This document shows positions 1 through 5,828 of a stretch of 7,306 bases of DNA, in pieces. The position numbers were made by a program, and so were the translations under genes. Below the pieces are notes generated by a model that was not told the origin of the DNA, did not search any database, and was given only the letters and a program-made list of their open reading frames with translations. Position 1 is the first letter of the stretch. Each line of letters opens with the position of its first letter. The DNA comes from Allobutyricicoccus pentlandensis (GTDB taxonomy: Bacteria > Bacillota > Clostridia > Oscillospirales > QAMX01): NCBI GenBank assembly GCA_904398645.1, contig CAJFPH010000103.1:1-7306 (forward strand). The letters are read 5' to 3'.

Positions 1-2102
1 AAATATAACCGGTGCAGTGCGCGTGTGCAAAGTAAGTACAGCATATTCGGATCGCTGATATCCGAACAGTCGGCAATCACGGCATCAAACTCCAGTCCTT
101 TAGAAAGTGCGGCAGGTAAAATGACAATACCGGACTGCAGTACCTGTTCTGGACTGGTCAGGAGCGTGGCCGGAAAAGACAGAGACTGAAAAAACATTTC
201 AGCACGCACTGCCGTTGAACAGATTATGCCGACGGTTTGATAGTCCGCCAGTTCTCCGCTGTCCCAAATGTCTGAAAGAAGCTGTGGGGCCGGCGCACCG
301 GTCACAACCTGGGGGATTTCTCCGCCGCGCTCAAAATAATCGATGTTACTATCCGTAAGTGCAGACGCCAGCGCGCAGATCGGCCCTGTTGAACGATAGC
401 TACACTCCAATTTTGTGCTATGACAACCGGGATATAGCGAAAGAAGCTCTTCTTCGGTTTTCAATCCCAATCCTGGAAATACAGACTGCCGCGGATCCGC
501 CAAAACGGTAAAAGATGCGTAGGGGTACATTTTTTTCAAAATCGCGTGCTGAAAAGCGTTATAATCCTGTGCCTCGTCCACTAAAAGCTGACGTACCGTT
601 AAATTGGGTTCAAAATTTCCAAGTAGCGCAGAAAGATAGGAAAGGCAGACCGCGTCTTCATAAGAAAGTGTTGTATTTTCCAGCGCAGATTTGGTTTGTT
701 CGAGTATGATGTCTCCTCCCGTTATACTTTTGCAATACTGCATAAGGATGGTTGGATAAAGAAGTGCGAGATCCAGGCCATTGCGCGCATCAATTTCTGC
801 AAGCGTATTGAGCACGCTGTCACGGCGGCGGCGGATAAATTCTTCTTCATACTCATCTTCAAAATAGTCTCCGTCGGAGCGCCAGATTTCGTTCAATATC
901 TCCTTTTTGTGTTGATCAAAATAGTCTTCCAAAAGTGTGCGTGCGAATGTACGTGCATGCGCTAACACGACGTCAAACGGCCGCTCGCGTTTCATCTCGG
1001 CACAGCGCTGGTTAAATGCCTCTGCGGAACAGAGTACGGTATCTCCGTAGGAAATAGCAGGCATTTGAAATGTGAAGTCTGCAAAATAGTTTTGGATAAA
1101 CTGCAAAAAAGCCGGAGAGCCTTTGATGGCTATTGCATGACGTCTCAAATCGCTGTCCGGTGCAGATAATACGTATTCCGCCTGCGGATAATATTCCTCA
1201 AAACGATATTCCTGCGGCAGAATACGGTTGATGATATCGTCAAAGACGGTACAATGTGCGTCTTCTTCCCCAAGTTCCGGCAAAATATCGGAAATATAGG
1301 AGGCAAAGATTTCATTTCGCGAAATGATTTCGAAATTTTTCGCGTTAAGGTGATCACGGTTACGGTAGAGGAGATAGGCAAAGCGATGAAGGCCAACGGA
1401 GGTTTTCCCGGAACCGGCTGCGCCAAAAATCACAAAATCCCCGGCAGCCTCGTCGCGAATTGCACGATTCTGTTCCTGCTGTATACTTTCAATGATGACT
1501 TTTAACCGTGCCTGGGTATTTTCAGACAGGGCTTCGCCCAACATGTCATCATGTAAGGAGGAATCGGCATCGTACATAAGCTGTATCTTGCCATCACGAA
1601 TTTTGAACCTCCGCTTTAAGACAACCTGCCCACGTTCGGTCCCATCCGGACTTTGAAATTGCGCCGGTCCTACGTTGCAATCATAGAACATGGAGGCAAT
1701 CGGCGTGCGCCAGTCGTAAATATACGGTTCAAATGTCGCACGGTCAAAAAAGGAGTGCGCACCGACATATACTCGCTCACGATACCCGTCCCGGTCGGAA
1801 ACGAAATCTAGCCGCCCAAAGTAGGGAATGCGATAGAGCGACAGCATATTCCGCAGCTCCAGGAGTGTTCCACGGTAGTCGTCTTCCTGCCTTGCGATAT
1901 CGGCGTCATAGAGCGTTAAAGACGCAACATCGTCAAAGTCACGGATAACGTGTGTCAACTCATCCCACATTTTATAGCCGGACTCTTCAATATCAGATTC
2001 ATGCCCTGAAACTTTTCGTTCCAGCTGGGCAATACGGTCTTTCAGCAGGCTTCGTATATTGTCCAGGTATTGATATTCGAACTTCCGCTCGTTCTGATCC
2101 AT
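1..2102 (-). CDS. helD: HelD-family RNA polymerase-recycling ATPase (UvrD-like superfamily 1), C-terminus cut by window edge
   Basis: HelD proteins bind RNA polymerase, push arms into its secondary and main channels, and use ATP to release stalled polymerase from nucleic acid. Reading leftwards from ATG at 2102, I followed 700 codons with no stop. Visible in order: a charged, probably coiled-coil N-terminus (about residues 10-45); PYFGRLDF (93-100) and DWRTP (130-134), both HelD signatures; Walker A GAAGSGKT (227-234); DEAQD (509-513); ADPRQSVF (535-542); SYRST (568-572); KGLEFD (668-673); and motif VI LCTRALHRLY (691-700). All superfamily 1 motifs are present and look intact. An insertion with an acidic run followed by RRRR lies near 414-427, between Walker A and DEAQD. 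Bacillus HelD is about 770 residues, so only a modest tail is missing. AAGGAG at 2110-2115, 7 nt upstream, sets the start. It appears monocistronic with its own promoter. The family call is firm; the role in this organism is inferred. Confidence 0.95.
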   Translation of the reverse strand, partial: MDQNERKFEYQYLDNIRSLLKDRIAQLERKVSGHESDIEESGYKMWDELTHVIRDFDDVASLTLYDADIARQEDDYRGTLLELRNMLSLYRIPYFGRLDFVSDRDGYRERVYVGAHSFFDRATFEPYIYDWRTPIASMFYDCNVGPAQFQSPDGTERGQVVLKRRFKIRDGKIQLMYDADSSLHDDMLGEALSENTQARLKVIIESIQQEQNRAIRDEAAGDFVIFGAAGSGKTSVGLHRFAYLLYRNRDHLNAKNFEIISRNEIFASYISDILPELGEEDAHCTVFDDIINRILPQEYRFEEYYPQAEYVLSAPDSDLRRHAIAIKGSPAFLQFIQNYFADFTFQMPAISYGDTVLCSAEAFNQRCAEMKRERPFDVVLAHARTFARTLLEDYFDQHKKEILNEIWRSDGDYFEDEYEEEFIRRRRDSVLNTLAEIDARNGLDLALLYPTILMQYCKSITGGDIILEQTKSALENTTLSYEDAVCLSYLSALLGNFEPNLTVRQLLVDEAQDYNAFQHAILKKMYPYASFTVLADPRQSVFPGLGLKTEEELLSLYPGCHSTKLECSYRSTGPICALASALTDSNIDYFERGGEIPQVVTGAPAPQLLSDIWDSGELADYQTVGIICSTAVRAEMFFQSLSFPATLLTSPEQVLQSGIVILPAALSKGLEFDAVIADCSDISDPNMLYLLCTRALHRLY

Positions 2103-2115
2103 AATACAACTCCTT

Positions 2116-2134
2116 GAAGGTTTTTCGTACCTTC
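2116..2134 (-). promoter_or_regulatory. 5'-UTR hairpin just upstream of the helD ribosome binding site
   Basis: A perfect 6-bp stem (GAAGGT/ACCTTC) with a 7-nt loop ends one base before the helD Shine-Dalgarno AAGGAG. It would lie at the very 5' end of the mRNA if the predicted start near 2130 is right. It could stabilise the message or tune ribosome access. No ligand or protein is implied by the sequence. Confidence 0.4.
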
Positions 2135-2135
2135 T

Positions 2136-2164
2136 ATTATTGTGCATTAAAGATAAAAATACAA
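2136..2164 (-). promoter_or_regulatory. Candidate helD promoter
   Basis: On the minus strand, -35 TTGTAT (2159-2164) and -10 AATAAT (2136-2141) are separated by 17 bp. The -10 matches 5 of 6 consensus bases and the -35 only 3 of 6, so this is a moderate match. It lies 34 bp upstream of the helD start. Its -35 box is only 3 bp from the -35 box of the rightward promoter at 2168, so polymerase or regulator binding on one could affect the other. Confidence 0.5.
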
Positions 2165-2167
2165 GAC

Positions 2168-2196
2168 TTGCAACTCGGCTGATTTTATGGTATAAT
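2168..2196 (+). promoter_or_regulatory. Strong extended -10 promoter facing right, upstream of a candidate small RNA
   Basis: -35 TTGCAA (2168-2173), a 17-bp spacer and a perfect -10 TATAAT (2191-2196), preceded by TG at 2188-2189 as in extended -10 promoters. This is the best promoter match in the window. No plus-strand gene follows: the next plus-strand gene is more than 3.5 kb away and a terminator intervenes at 2262-2299. Confidence 0.65.
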
Positions 2197-2202
2197 TAAA
2201 AC

Positions 2203-2299
2203 TACCAAAAGAGGAGACGTGCACGTAGCTGTCTCTGTTATGTAAGTCAATATAATGAATGCCGCCTGATGATAAATTTTCCTCATCAGGCGGATTTTT
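2203..2299 (+). ncRNA. Candidate stand-alone small RNA, about 97 nt
   Basis: The interval between the promoter at 2168-2196 and the intrinsic terminator at 2262-2299 defines a transcript of roughly 97 nt starting near 2203. It can form a 5' hairpin (GAGAC 2214-2218 with GTCTC 2231-2235, plus a G-T pair), a single-stranded A/T-rich middle, and the terminator hairpin, whose 10-nt loop contains TTTTCC. That pyrimidine stretch could pair with purine-rich ribosome binding sites, as known for several Gram-positive regulatory RNAs; this is inference. It contains no convincing ORF. I do not recognise it as 6S, SRP, tmRNA or a riboswitch class. It lies between helD and the D-lactate dehydrogenase gene, both on the other strand, and overlaps neither coding region. 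Confidence 0.5.
2262..2299 (+). terminator. Intrinsic terminator (plus strand; possibly also serves ldhA on the minus strand)
   Basis: A perfect 11-bp stem (CCGCCTGATGA 2262-2272 with TCATCAGGCGG 2283-2293) with a 10-nt loop is followed by ATTTTT on the plus strand. It also begins about 20 nt past the ldhA-like stop codon on the minus strand, where the downstream sequence is only moderately T-rich. It is best for the small RNA and may act weakly in the other direction. Confidence 0.85.
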
Positions 2300-2312
2300 C
2301 ACGGGCGGGCAA

Positions 2313-3314
2313 TTAAACGCCTACGCTTTGCTTTTCATTCCTTAGCATATTTTCACAGGGCCGTCCTGCAAAAAAGGCATCTAAATTATCATATGTGACA
2401 CGCGCGATGTTAAAAAGCGCTTCCTCGGTCAAAAAACCTTGGTGCGAGGTCACAATGACGTTTGGATGCGTGGTCAGCAGTGCGAGAACCGTATCGCGGT
2501 CTGTTTCATCGCTTTTATCCTCATAAAAGACGTCCTCTTCTTCTTCATAGACGTCGAGCCCTGCTCCGCGCACGCGCCCGGTACGAAGTGCTTCTAAGAG
2601 CGCTTCACTGTCAATGAGTTCGCCGCGCGAAGTATTGATGACGAATACGCCGCCTTTCATAAGTGAAAATGCAGTGGCGTTCAGCATATCGCGCGTGTCC
2701 ACTGTCAGAGGACAGTGGAGTGAAATGACATCTGCTGTGCGCAAAAGCGTGTCGAGAGCCACAAACTCCACGCCATTTACCTTGGTAGGATAGGCATCAT
2801 AGGCGATGACACGCATACCAAAGCCACGGCAGATATCGGCAAATACGCGGCCGATACGTCCCATGCCAATTACGCCTGCCGTGCGGCCGTGGAGGTCGAC
2901 CCCTGTTAATCCGTTTAGACTGAAATTAAACTCGCGCGTTCGTTCATATGCGCGGTGGATACGGCGACAGAGCGTCAAAAGTAGCGCACAGGCGTGTTCA
3001 GCAACGGCGTAAGGGGAGTATGCGGGGACGCGCAATACCGTAAGGCCAAGTTCCTCGGCGGCGCGCAGATCGACATTATTATATCCCGCACACCGCAGGG
3101 CGACAGCACGTACACCGAGTCTCTGAATCGCAGTAAGTGTTTCTCGGTCGAGCACGTCGTGTACAAACGTGCAAACGGTATCGCAGCCATCTGAAAGCGG
3201 TGCGGTTTCACGGTCAAGCTTTGTTTCCAACCATTTGAGGGTGTAACCTGGATTCAAGCGCTCAAACCAGGTTTTGTCATAGGGCTTTGTGTCGTAAAAT
3301 GCAATCTTTTTCAT
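2313..3314 (-). CDS. ldhA: D-lactate dehydrogenase (D-2-hydroxyacid dehydrogenase family), LdhA-like
   Basis: Predicted to reduce pyruvate to D-lactate with NADH in the cytoplasm, re-oxidising NADH during fermentation. The 333-residue protein matches the length and sequence pattern of Escherichia coli LdhA (329 residues) from end to end, including ALRCAGYNNVDL (71-82), RVPAYSPYAVAEHA (95-108) and RRIHRAY (117-123). The NAD-binding GxGxxG motif is at 150-155. The catalytic triad is present at LdhA spacing: Arg230 in NTSRG, Glu259 after VYE, and His291 in SHQGF. An ATG nine codons upstream (3341) has no ribosome binding site, so I chose the ATG preceded by AGGGA, 11 nt away. The gene lies 51 nt behind the methyltransferase gene with no clear promoter between, so the two are probably cotranscribed. 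Other 2-hydroxyacids as substrates remain possible. Confidence 0.9.
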   Translation of the reverse strand: MKKIAFYDTKPYDKTWFERLNPGYTLKWLETKLDRETAPLSDGCDTVCTFVHDVLDRETLTAIQRLGVRAVALRCAGYNNVDLRAAEELGLTVLRVPAYSPYAVAEHACALLLTLCRRIHRAYERTREFNFSLNGLTGVDLHGRTAGVIGMGRIGRVFADICRGFGMRVIAYDAYPTKVNGVEFVALDTLLRTADVISLHCPLTVDTRDMLNATAFSLMKGGVFVINTSRGELIDSEALLEALRTGRVRGAGLDVYEEEEDVFYEDKSDETDRDTVLALLTTHPNVIVTSHQGFLTEEALFNIARVTYDNLDAFFAGRPCENMLRNEKQSVGV

Positions 3315-3365
3315 GACGATAGCATTCCCTGCATGCTGCAATTTATGCGCTTTAATTTGTCTAAT

Positions 3366-4166
3366 TTAAATACGGCGCCCAATGTATAAAAGATGCTCAG
3401 TAAAATTCCAGAAACGTTCCTGCTCGCACACTGTTTCGGCAAGATCCATCCAGGCGGCCGTAACCTCCGGGCCGCACGCTAAAATACGATCTTCAAACGT
3501 ACAGACGATTGGTTCGCTTGCTAAATAATGCAATTTTTCAAGAGGAAATTGTTCCATAAAGGGAAGTACATTTTTTGGATTTATGAAAAATGCCTGCGTA
3601 AACGATTGGCCGCTCCAGTTTTCATCGCGCAAAAATGCCTCCAGCGGCGCAAGTTCTTTCGGATTGGTCAACATTTCCGGCGCTTCACGTCCCATATAAA
3701 TGATACCGCTTACCAGTGTAATATATGCTGCGGCGAACGTGCCGCCGGAGCGCAGATGTGAAAGACATTCCTCCACTGCGTGAGTCCGGTCTGACTCATC
3801 AAGCAGATGATAGAGTGGCCCCATGCACAGCACATGGTCAAATGTCTCGCCTGCGACGCAGGCAAGGCTGCGCGCGTCTCCGGCGAAAGCACGCAACGGC
3901 AAGCCCAATTCCTGCGCTTTCGCCTTTGCAAAACGCACATTTTCCGGCGAAAGATCTACGAGCGTTACATCGCAGCCCAGCTCTGCCAAAGCGAGACTGT
4001 AGCGCCCCGGGCCGCCGCCAACGTCCAGTACGCACTGACCGGGCCGGAGATAACGCTTTAAAAACCGCATGTTGATCTCGAATTCAAAAGGATGACGCGT
4101 CATACGTTCCCACTCGTGTCTTGGGTTTTCGTCGTAGTGTTTCCGAACGGCTTCATTGTTTTCCAT
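3366..4166 (-). CDS. Class I SAM-dependent methyltransferase, substrate unknown
   Basis: Transfers a methyl group from S-adenosylmethionine to an unidentified acceptor; probably cytoplasmic. In the 266-residue protein, motif I is VLDVGGGPG (46-54), the acidic ribose-binding residue is Asp71 (LVDLS), motif III is GDARSL (96-101), and the motif IV region is around DHVLCMGPLYHL (110-121). The C-terminal half (150-266) lacks a signature I recognise and probably forms the substrate lid. No signal peptide or membrane segment is visible. An ATG seven codons upstream (4187) lies within the ribosome binding site region, so translation starts at 4166. It appears to be the first gene of a unit with ldhA. 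Small-molecule methylation is likelier than rRNA or DNA methylation, because motif IV lacks the NPPY type sequence of those enzymes. Confidence 0.85.
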   Translation of the reverse strand: MENNEAVRKHYDENPRHEWERMTRHPFEFEINMRFLKRYLRPGQCVLDVGGGPGRYSLALAELGCDVTLVDLSPENVRFAKAKAQELGLPLRAFAGDARSLACVAGETFDHVLCMGPLYHLLDESDRTHAVEECLSHLRSGGTFAAAYITLVSGIIYMGREAPEMLTNPKELAPLEAFLRDENWSGQSFTQAFFINPKNVLPFMEQFPLEKLHYLASEPIVCTFEDRILACGPEVTAAWMDLAETVCEQERFWNFTEHLLYIGRRI

Positions 4167-4174
4167 AAATACAA

Positions 4175-4182
4175 CCTCCTTT
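4175..4182 (-). promoter_or_regulatory. Ribosome binding site that sets the methyltransferase start
   Basis: AAAGGAGG, 8 nt upstream of the ATG at 4166, is a near-perfect Shine-Dalgarno. The alternative upstream ATG (4187) overlaps the bases just before it and has no site of its own, so the longer reading is rejected. Confidence 0.85.
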
Positions 4183-4197
4183 TTCATCCAAAAGCAG

Positions 4198-4213
4198 TTT
4201 CCTATCGAGGAAA
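4198..4213 (-). promoter_or_regulatory. Perfect short inverted repeat in the methyltransferase leader
   Basis: TTTCCT and AGGAAA are separated by four bases (6-bp arms), about 15 bp upstream of the methyltransferase ribosome binding site. It could be a tetraloop hairpin in the mRNA leader or a small protein-binding site. The rest of 4215-4240 shows nothing I can name. Confidence 0.35.
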
Positions 4214-4243
4214 ATACGCGCTCAGTCTGCTATGCGGCGGGTG

Positions 4244-4273
4244 ATTATGAAAATGACCGGCCCTGGAAGTAAA
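4244..4273 (-). promoter_or_regulatory. Candidate promoter for the methyltransferase-ldhA unit
   Basis: -35 TTTACT (4268-4273, 4 of 6) and -10 CATAAT (4244-4249, 5 of 6) are separated by 18 bp. The -35 box begins inside the T-run of the preceding terminator, so the upstream unit's end and this unit's start overlap. It predicts a leader of about 70 nt. This is a moderate match; the alternative is that the methyltransferase depends on read-through of the terminator. Confidence 0.35.
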
Positions 4274-4306
4274 AAACGGTGCGGGTCATTTGAAAGACCT
4301 GCACCG
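4271..4306 (-). terminator. Intrinsic terminator behind the 29-codon ORF
   Basis: Read leftwards: an 11-bp GC-rich stem (arms 4296-4306 and 4277-4287, one G-T pair) with an 8-nt loop, then TTTTTT (4276-4271). It starts 30 nt past the stop of the small ORF and about 195 nt past the stop of the RimJ/RimL-like acetyltransferase gene. It could end either transcript, or act as an attenuator ahead of the methyltransferase. Confidence 0.85.
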
Positions 4307-4335
4307 CGTACGCTCCATCCAGAAGGATATCGGCA

Positions 4336-4425
4336 TTAGCTGCACGACAATACAGGCTCGACCATTGCGCAAAACGCAATACCGAACCAGATCGTGCCGT
4401 CAAACTGCAAGCTACGCCATACCAT
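4336..4425 (-). CDS. Candidate small protein, 29 residues, hydrophobic centre
   Basis: I do not recognise this ORF. It begins MVWRSLQFDGT and ends EPVLSCS before TAA. The middle (about 11-22, TIWFGIAFCAMV) is strongly hydrophobic and could sit in a membrane; it has two Trp, two Cys (19 and 28) and almost no net charge. Evidence that it is a gene: AAGAGG (4435-4440) lies 9 nt before the ATG, a promoter with a perfect -10 lies just upstream, and a strong terminator follows 30 nt past the stop, so it has all parts of a monocistronic unit. A competing ATG 4 nt upstream opens only a five-codon frame (MHGMA). The coding strand also folds: ATTGCG/CGCAAT (4364-4380) nested inside a second 6-bp stem (4342-4347 with 4392-4397). 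The alternatives are therefore a structured small RNA, or a leader with a regulatory peptide ahead of the methyltransferase. Confidence 0.45.
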   Translation of the reverse strand: MVWRSLQFDGTIWFGIAFCAMVEPVLSCS

Positions 4426-4455
4426 GCATGGATACCTCTTTGATAAGATAGAACG

Positions 4456-4484
4456 ATTATACATCGTGTGTGTCATAAATGCAA
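4456..4484 (-). promoter_or_regulatory. Promoter for the 29-codon ORF unit
   Basis: On the minus strand, -35 TTGCAT (4479-4484, 3 of 6) and a perfect -10 TATAAT (4456-4461) are separated by 17 bp. Transcription would start near 4449, about 24 nt before the ATG. The box lies just beyond the stop codon of the preceding acetyltransferase gene, with no terminator between, so read-through from that operon is also possible. Confidence 0.55.
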
Positions 4485-4500
4485 TAGAAAATTCAGCTTG

Positions 4501-5079
4501 TTACGAAAATGAAGTAGTTCCGCCATAGCGCTCCCAAAATTCGTCGGACGTCATGCCGTAATGGAATTCGTCATAGAAGCGGTTATTCGTAAATACCATA
4601 TCGCGCAGCTGACCTTCGAGCTGGAACCCCAGACTTTCGTGAAAAGCGATAGACGCTTCATTGAACGCATAGATACCAACGGTACATTTGCGGTAACGCA
4701 GCTCTGTGAAAAAGTATTTGAGGATCAGCAGCACGGCGTCGCGGCCATACCCCATACCGCGCCAGCGATAGCCAATGTCGATGCCGTAGCGAAAATGCCC
4801 CATGCGGCGGTTACAGGAGTGGGTATTGATGTTGCCGACAACTTCTCCATCCATATTTTCAATGACGAGCCACATTTCATCTCCCTCCGGTTCATGCTGC
4901 GACATCTCGGCAATGACGCCTGCCATATGTTCCGGACTGACAGGAAAGGAAATAGAGTCCCCCATGCGTTCACTCTCCGAGTCGAAATCGGGCGTAATGG
5001 CGTAATATTCACTCTCGGCATCAGATTCTTCAAGCGCACGCAGACGCACGCGCTCTCCCATCCAGAAGTTTTTCTTCAT
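4501..5079 (-). CDS. GNAT acetyltransferase of the RimJ/RimL (Acetyltransf_3) type
   Basis: Predicted to transfer acetyl from acetyl-CoA to an amine; the acceptor is unknown (protein N-terminus, polyamine or antibiotic amine are all possible in this subfamily). In the 192-residue protein, acetyl-CoA-binding motif A is RWRGMGYGRDA (105-115), after the beta-strand RYGIDIGY (97-104). The second-half signature NEASIAFHESLGF (140-152) is followed by EGQLRD (155-160) and RFYDEFHYGM (167-176), typical of RimJ/RimL relatives. No signal peptide is visible. AGGAGG 7 nt before the ATG fixes the start; an in-frame ATG at codon 7 is disfavoured. Only 11 nt separate it from the previous acetyltransferase gene, and its ribosome binding site overlaps that gene's stop codon, so translation is probably coupled. 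Confidence 0.88.
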   Translation of the reverse strand: MKKNFWMGERVRLRALEESDAESEYYAITPDFDSESERMGDSISFPVSPEHMAGVIAEMSQHEPEGDEMWLVIENMDGEVVGNINTHSCNRRMGHFRYGIDIGYRWRGMGYGRDAVLLILKYFFTELRYRKCTVGIYAFNEASIAFHESLGFQLEGQLRDMVFTNNRFYDEFHYGMTSDEFWERYGGTTSFS

Positions 5080-5090
5080 CGTTATTCCTC

Positions 5091-5666
5091 CTAAGCAGTT
5101 TCAGTATTTAGCAGGCCGGTGAGATCGAGTTGAGAAATAGGGATAACGGGTTGCGGAATATCCGGATGCGGAGTCAGTATTTTTTCCATCCAGATCATAT
5201 CGTGCCAAGCGCCAAGCTTATAGCCGCACTTTGTGAAATGCGCAATCGTGCGGTATCCAAAACGTGTATGGAACCCAACGCTTTCCGGGTGCGGATAGAC
5301 AATACAGGCGTTTAAATTTGTGATATTTTGCCGCTTAAGAAATTCTTCCAGCACACGGTAGAGAGCCGTGCCAATTCCGCGTCCGTGCGCACCGCGTTTG
5401 ACATAAATCGAAGTTTCGACTGCCCAGGCATATGCCGCGCGTTCTTTAAACGGCGACGCATAGGTATACCCCAGAATTTCGCTACCGTGGACGGCTTTTA
5501 AATAGGGGAATTTTTCAAGCGTATGTCGGATGCGGCCCTGAAACTCTGAGAGAGATGGTACGTCGTATTCAAAGGTGATGGCCGTGTGTTCTACATAGGG
5601 GCGATAAATGGCCAGCAGTTCCGCGGCGTCTGAGACGGACACCAACTCTATGCTAAGGTCAGACAT
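5091..5666 (-). CDS. GNAT acetyltransferase of the phosphinothricin / methionine sulfoximine (PAT/MnaT) family
   Basis: Members N-acetylate glutamate or methionine analogues such as phosphinothricin, methionine sulfoximine or methionine sulfone, and sometimes ordinary amino acids. In the 191-residue protein the subfamily pattern is complete: SPFKERAAYAW (71-81), VETSIYV (83-89) with Glu84, motif A RGAHGRGIGTAL (91-102), YPHPESVGFHTRFGY (124-138), and GYKLGAWHDMIWMEK (148-162). The tail of about 29 residues after this core is proline-rich at first and carries no motif I know. AGAGG 8 nt before the ATG supports the start. It is the first gene of a leftward operon with the RimJ/RimL-like gene and is divergent from the hydrolase operon. 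In chromosomal settings these enzymes usually act in detoxification; the true substrate cannot be read from the sequence. Confidence 0.9.
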   Translation of the reverse strand: MSDLSIELVSVSDAAELLAIYRPYVEHTAITFEYDVPSLSEFQGRIRHTLEKFPYLKAVHGSEILGYTYASPFKERAAYAWAVETSIYVKRGAHGRGIGTALYRVLEEFLKRQNITNLNACIVYPHPESVGFHTRFGYRTIAHFTKCGYKLGAWHDMIWMEKILTPHPDIPQPVIPISQLDLTGLLNTETA

Positions 5667-5688
5667 GATCGTAGCCTCTTTTCTATGG

Positions 5689-5702
5689 GATTCATATGAA
5701 TC
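5689..5702. promoter_or_regulatory. Perfect 14-bp palindrome at the acetyltransferase operon start site: candidate operator
   Basis: GATTCATATGAATC is an exact palindrome lying directly downstream of the -10 box (5704-5709), over the predicted transcription start. A dimeric repressor bound here would block the promoter. No regulator gene is in the window. An AT-rich 14-mer palindrome can occur by chance, but its position is what makes it notable. Confidence 0.45.
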
Positions 5703-5703
5703 T

Positions 5704-5733
5704 ATTTTAGCACAAGAGGGAACGCTCGGACAA
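5704..5733 (-). promoter_or_regulatory. Promoter of the two-gene acetyltransferase operon
   Basis: On the minus strand, -35 TTGTCC (5728-5733, 4 of 6) and -10 TAAAAT (5704-5709, 5 of 6) with an 18-bp spacer. It is about 38 bp upstream of the first acetyltransferase start and divergent from the promoter at 5768. Confidence 0.5.
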
Positions 5734-5767
5734 TGATGTGCCCCAAGACAAATTATACATTTTCTAC

Positions 5768-5796
5768 TTGCAAAATAGGGGATAACCTTGTATATT
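5768..5796 (+). promoter_or_regulatory. Promoter of the hydrolase-VOC operon
   Basis: -35 TTGCAA (5768-5773), a 17-bp spacer and -10 TATATT (5791-5796). Start is predicted near 5803, giving a leader of about 26 nt with AAGGAG at 5815-5820, 8 nt before the ATG. Confidence 0.6.
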
Positions 5797-5828
5797 AGTG
5801 ATAGTAGATATGGAAAGGAGAAGCAGTC

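Noticed and set aside
696..965. Plus-strand ORF of 89 codons
   Set aside because: It lies wholly inside helD on the opposite strand, has no ribosome binding site or family resemblance, and helD's motifs run straight through it.
1145..1505. Overlapping ORFs on both strands around the Walker A region, one possibly marking a helD frameshift
   Set aside because: I translated the helD frame base by base across this stretch and it is open with GAAGSGKT intact, so there is no frameshift and the others are shadows.
2219..2245. Eight-codon GTG ORF inside the candidate small RNA
   Set aside because: GAGGAG ends only 2 nt before the GTG, too close for normal initiation, and part of it is tied up in a hairpin.
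4300..4325. T-box-like GGATGG...ACGCGGTG ahead of the terminator
   Set aside because: The T-box core AGGGTGGNACCGCG is not actually present and the downstream gene is not an aminoacyl-tRNA or amino-acid gene.
4380..4450. SAM-I riboswitch start (CTTATCAAAGAGG) before a methyltransferase gene
   Set aside because: Only the first helix-like bases resemble the S-box; the conserved core with GATGAAACCCGGCAACC and the closing helix are missing.
4424..4528. Plus-strand ORF of 34 codons opposite the small-protein candidate
   Set aside because: It has no ribosome binding site, runs into the acetyltransferase gene antisense, and the promoter and terminator signals here point the other way.
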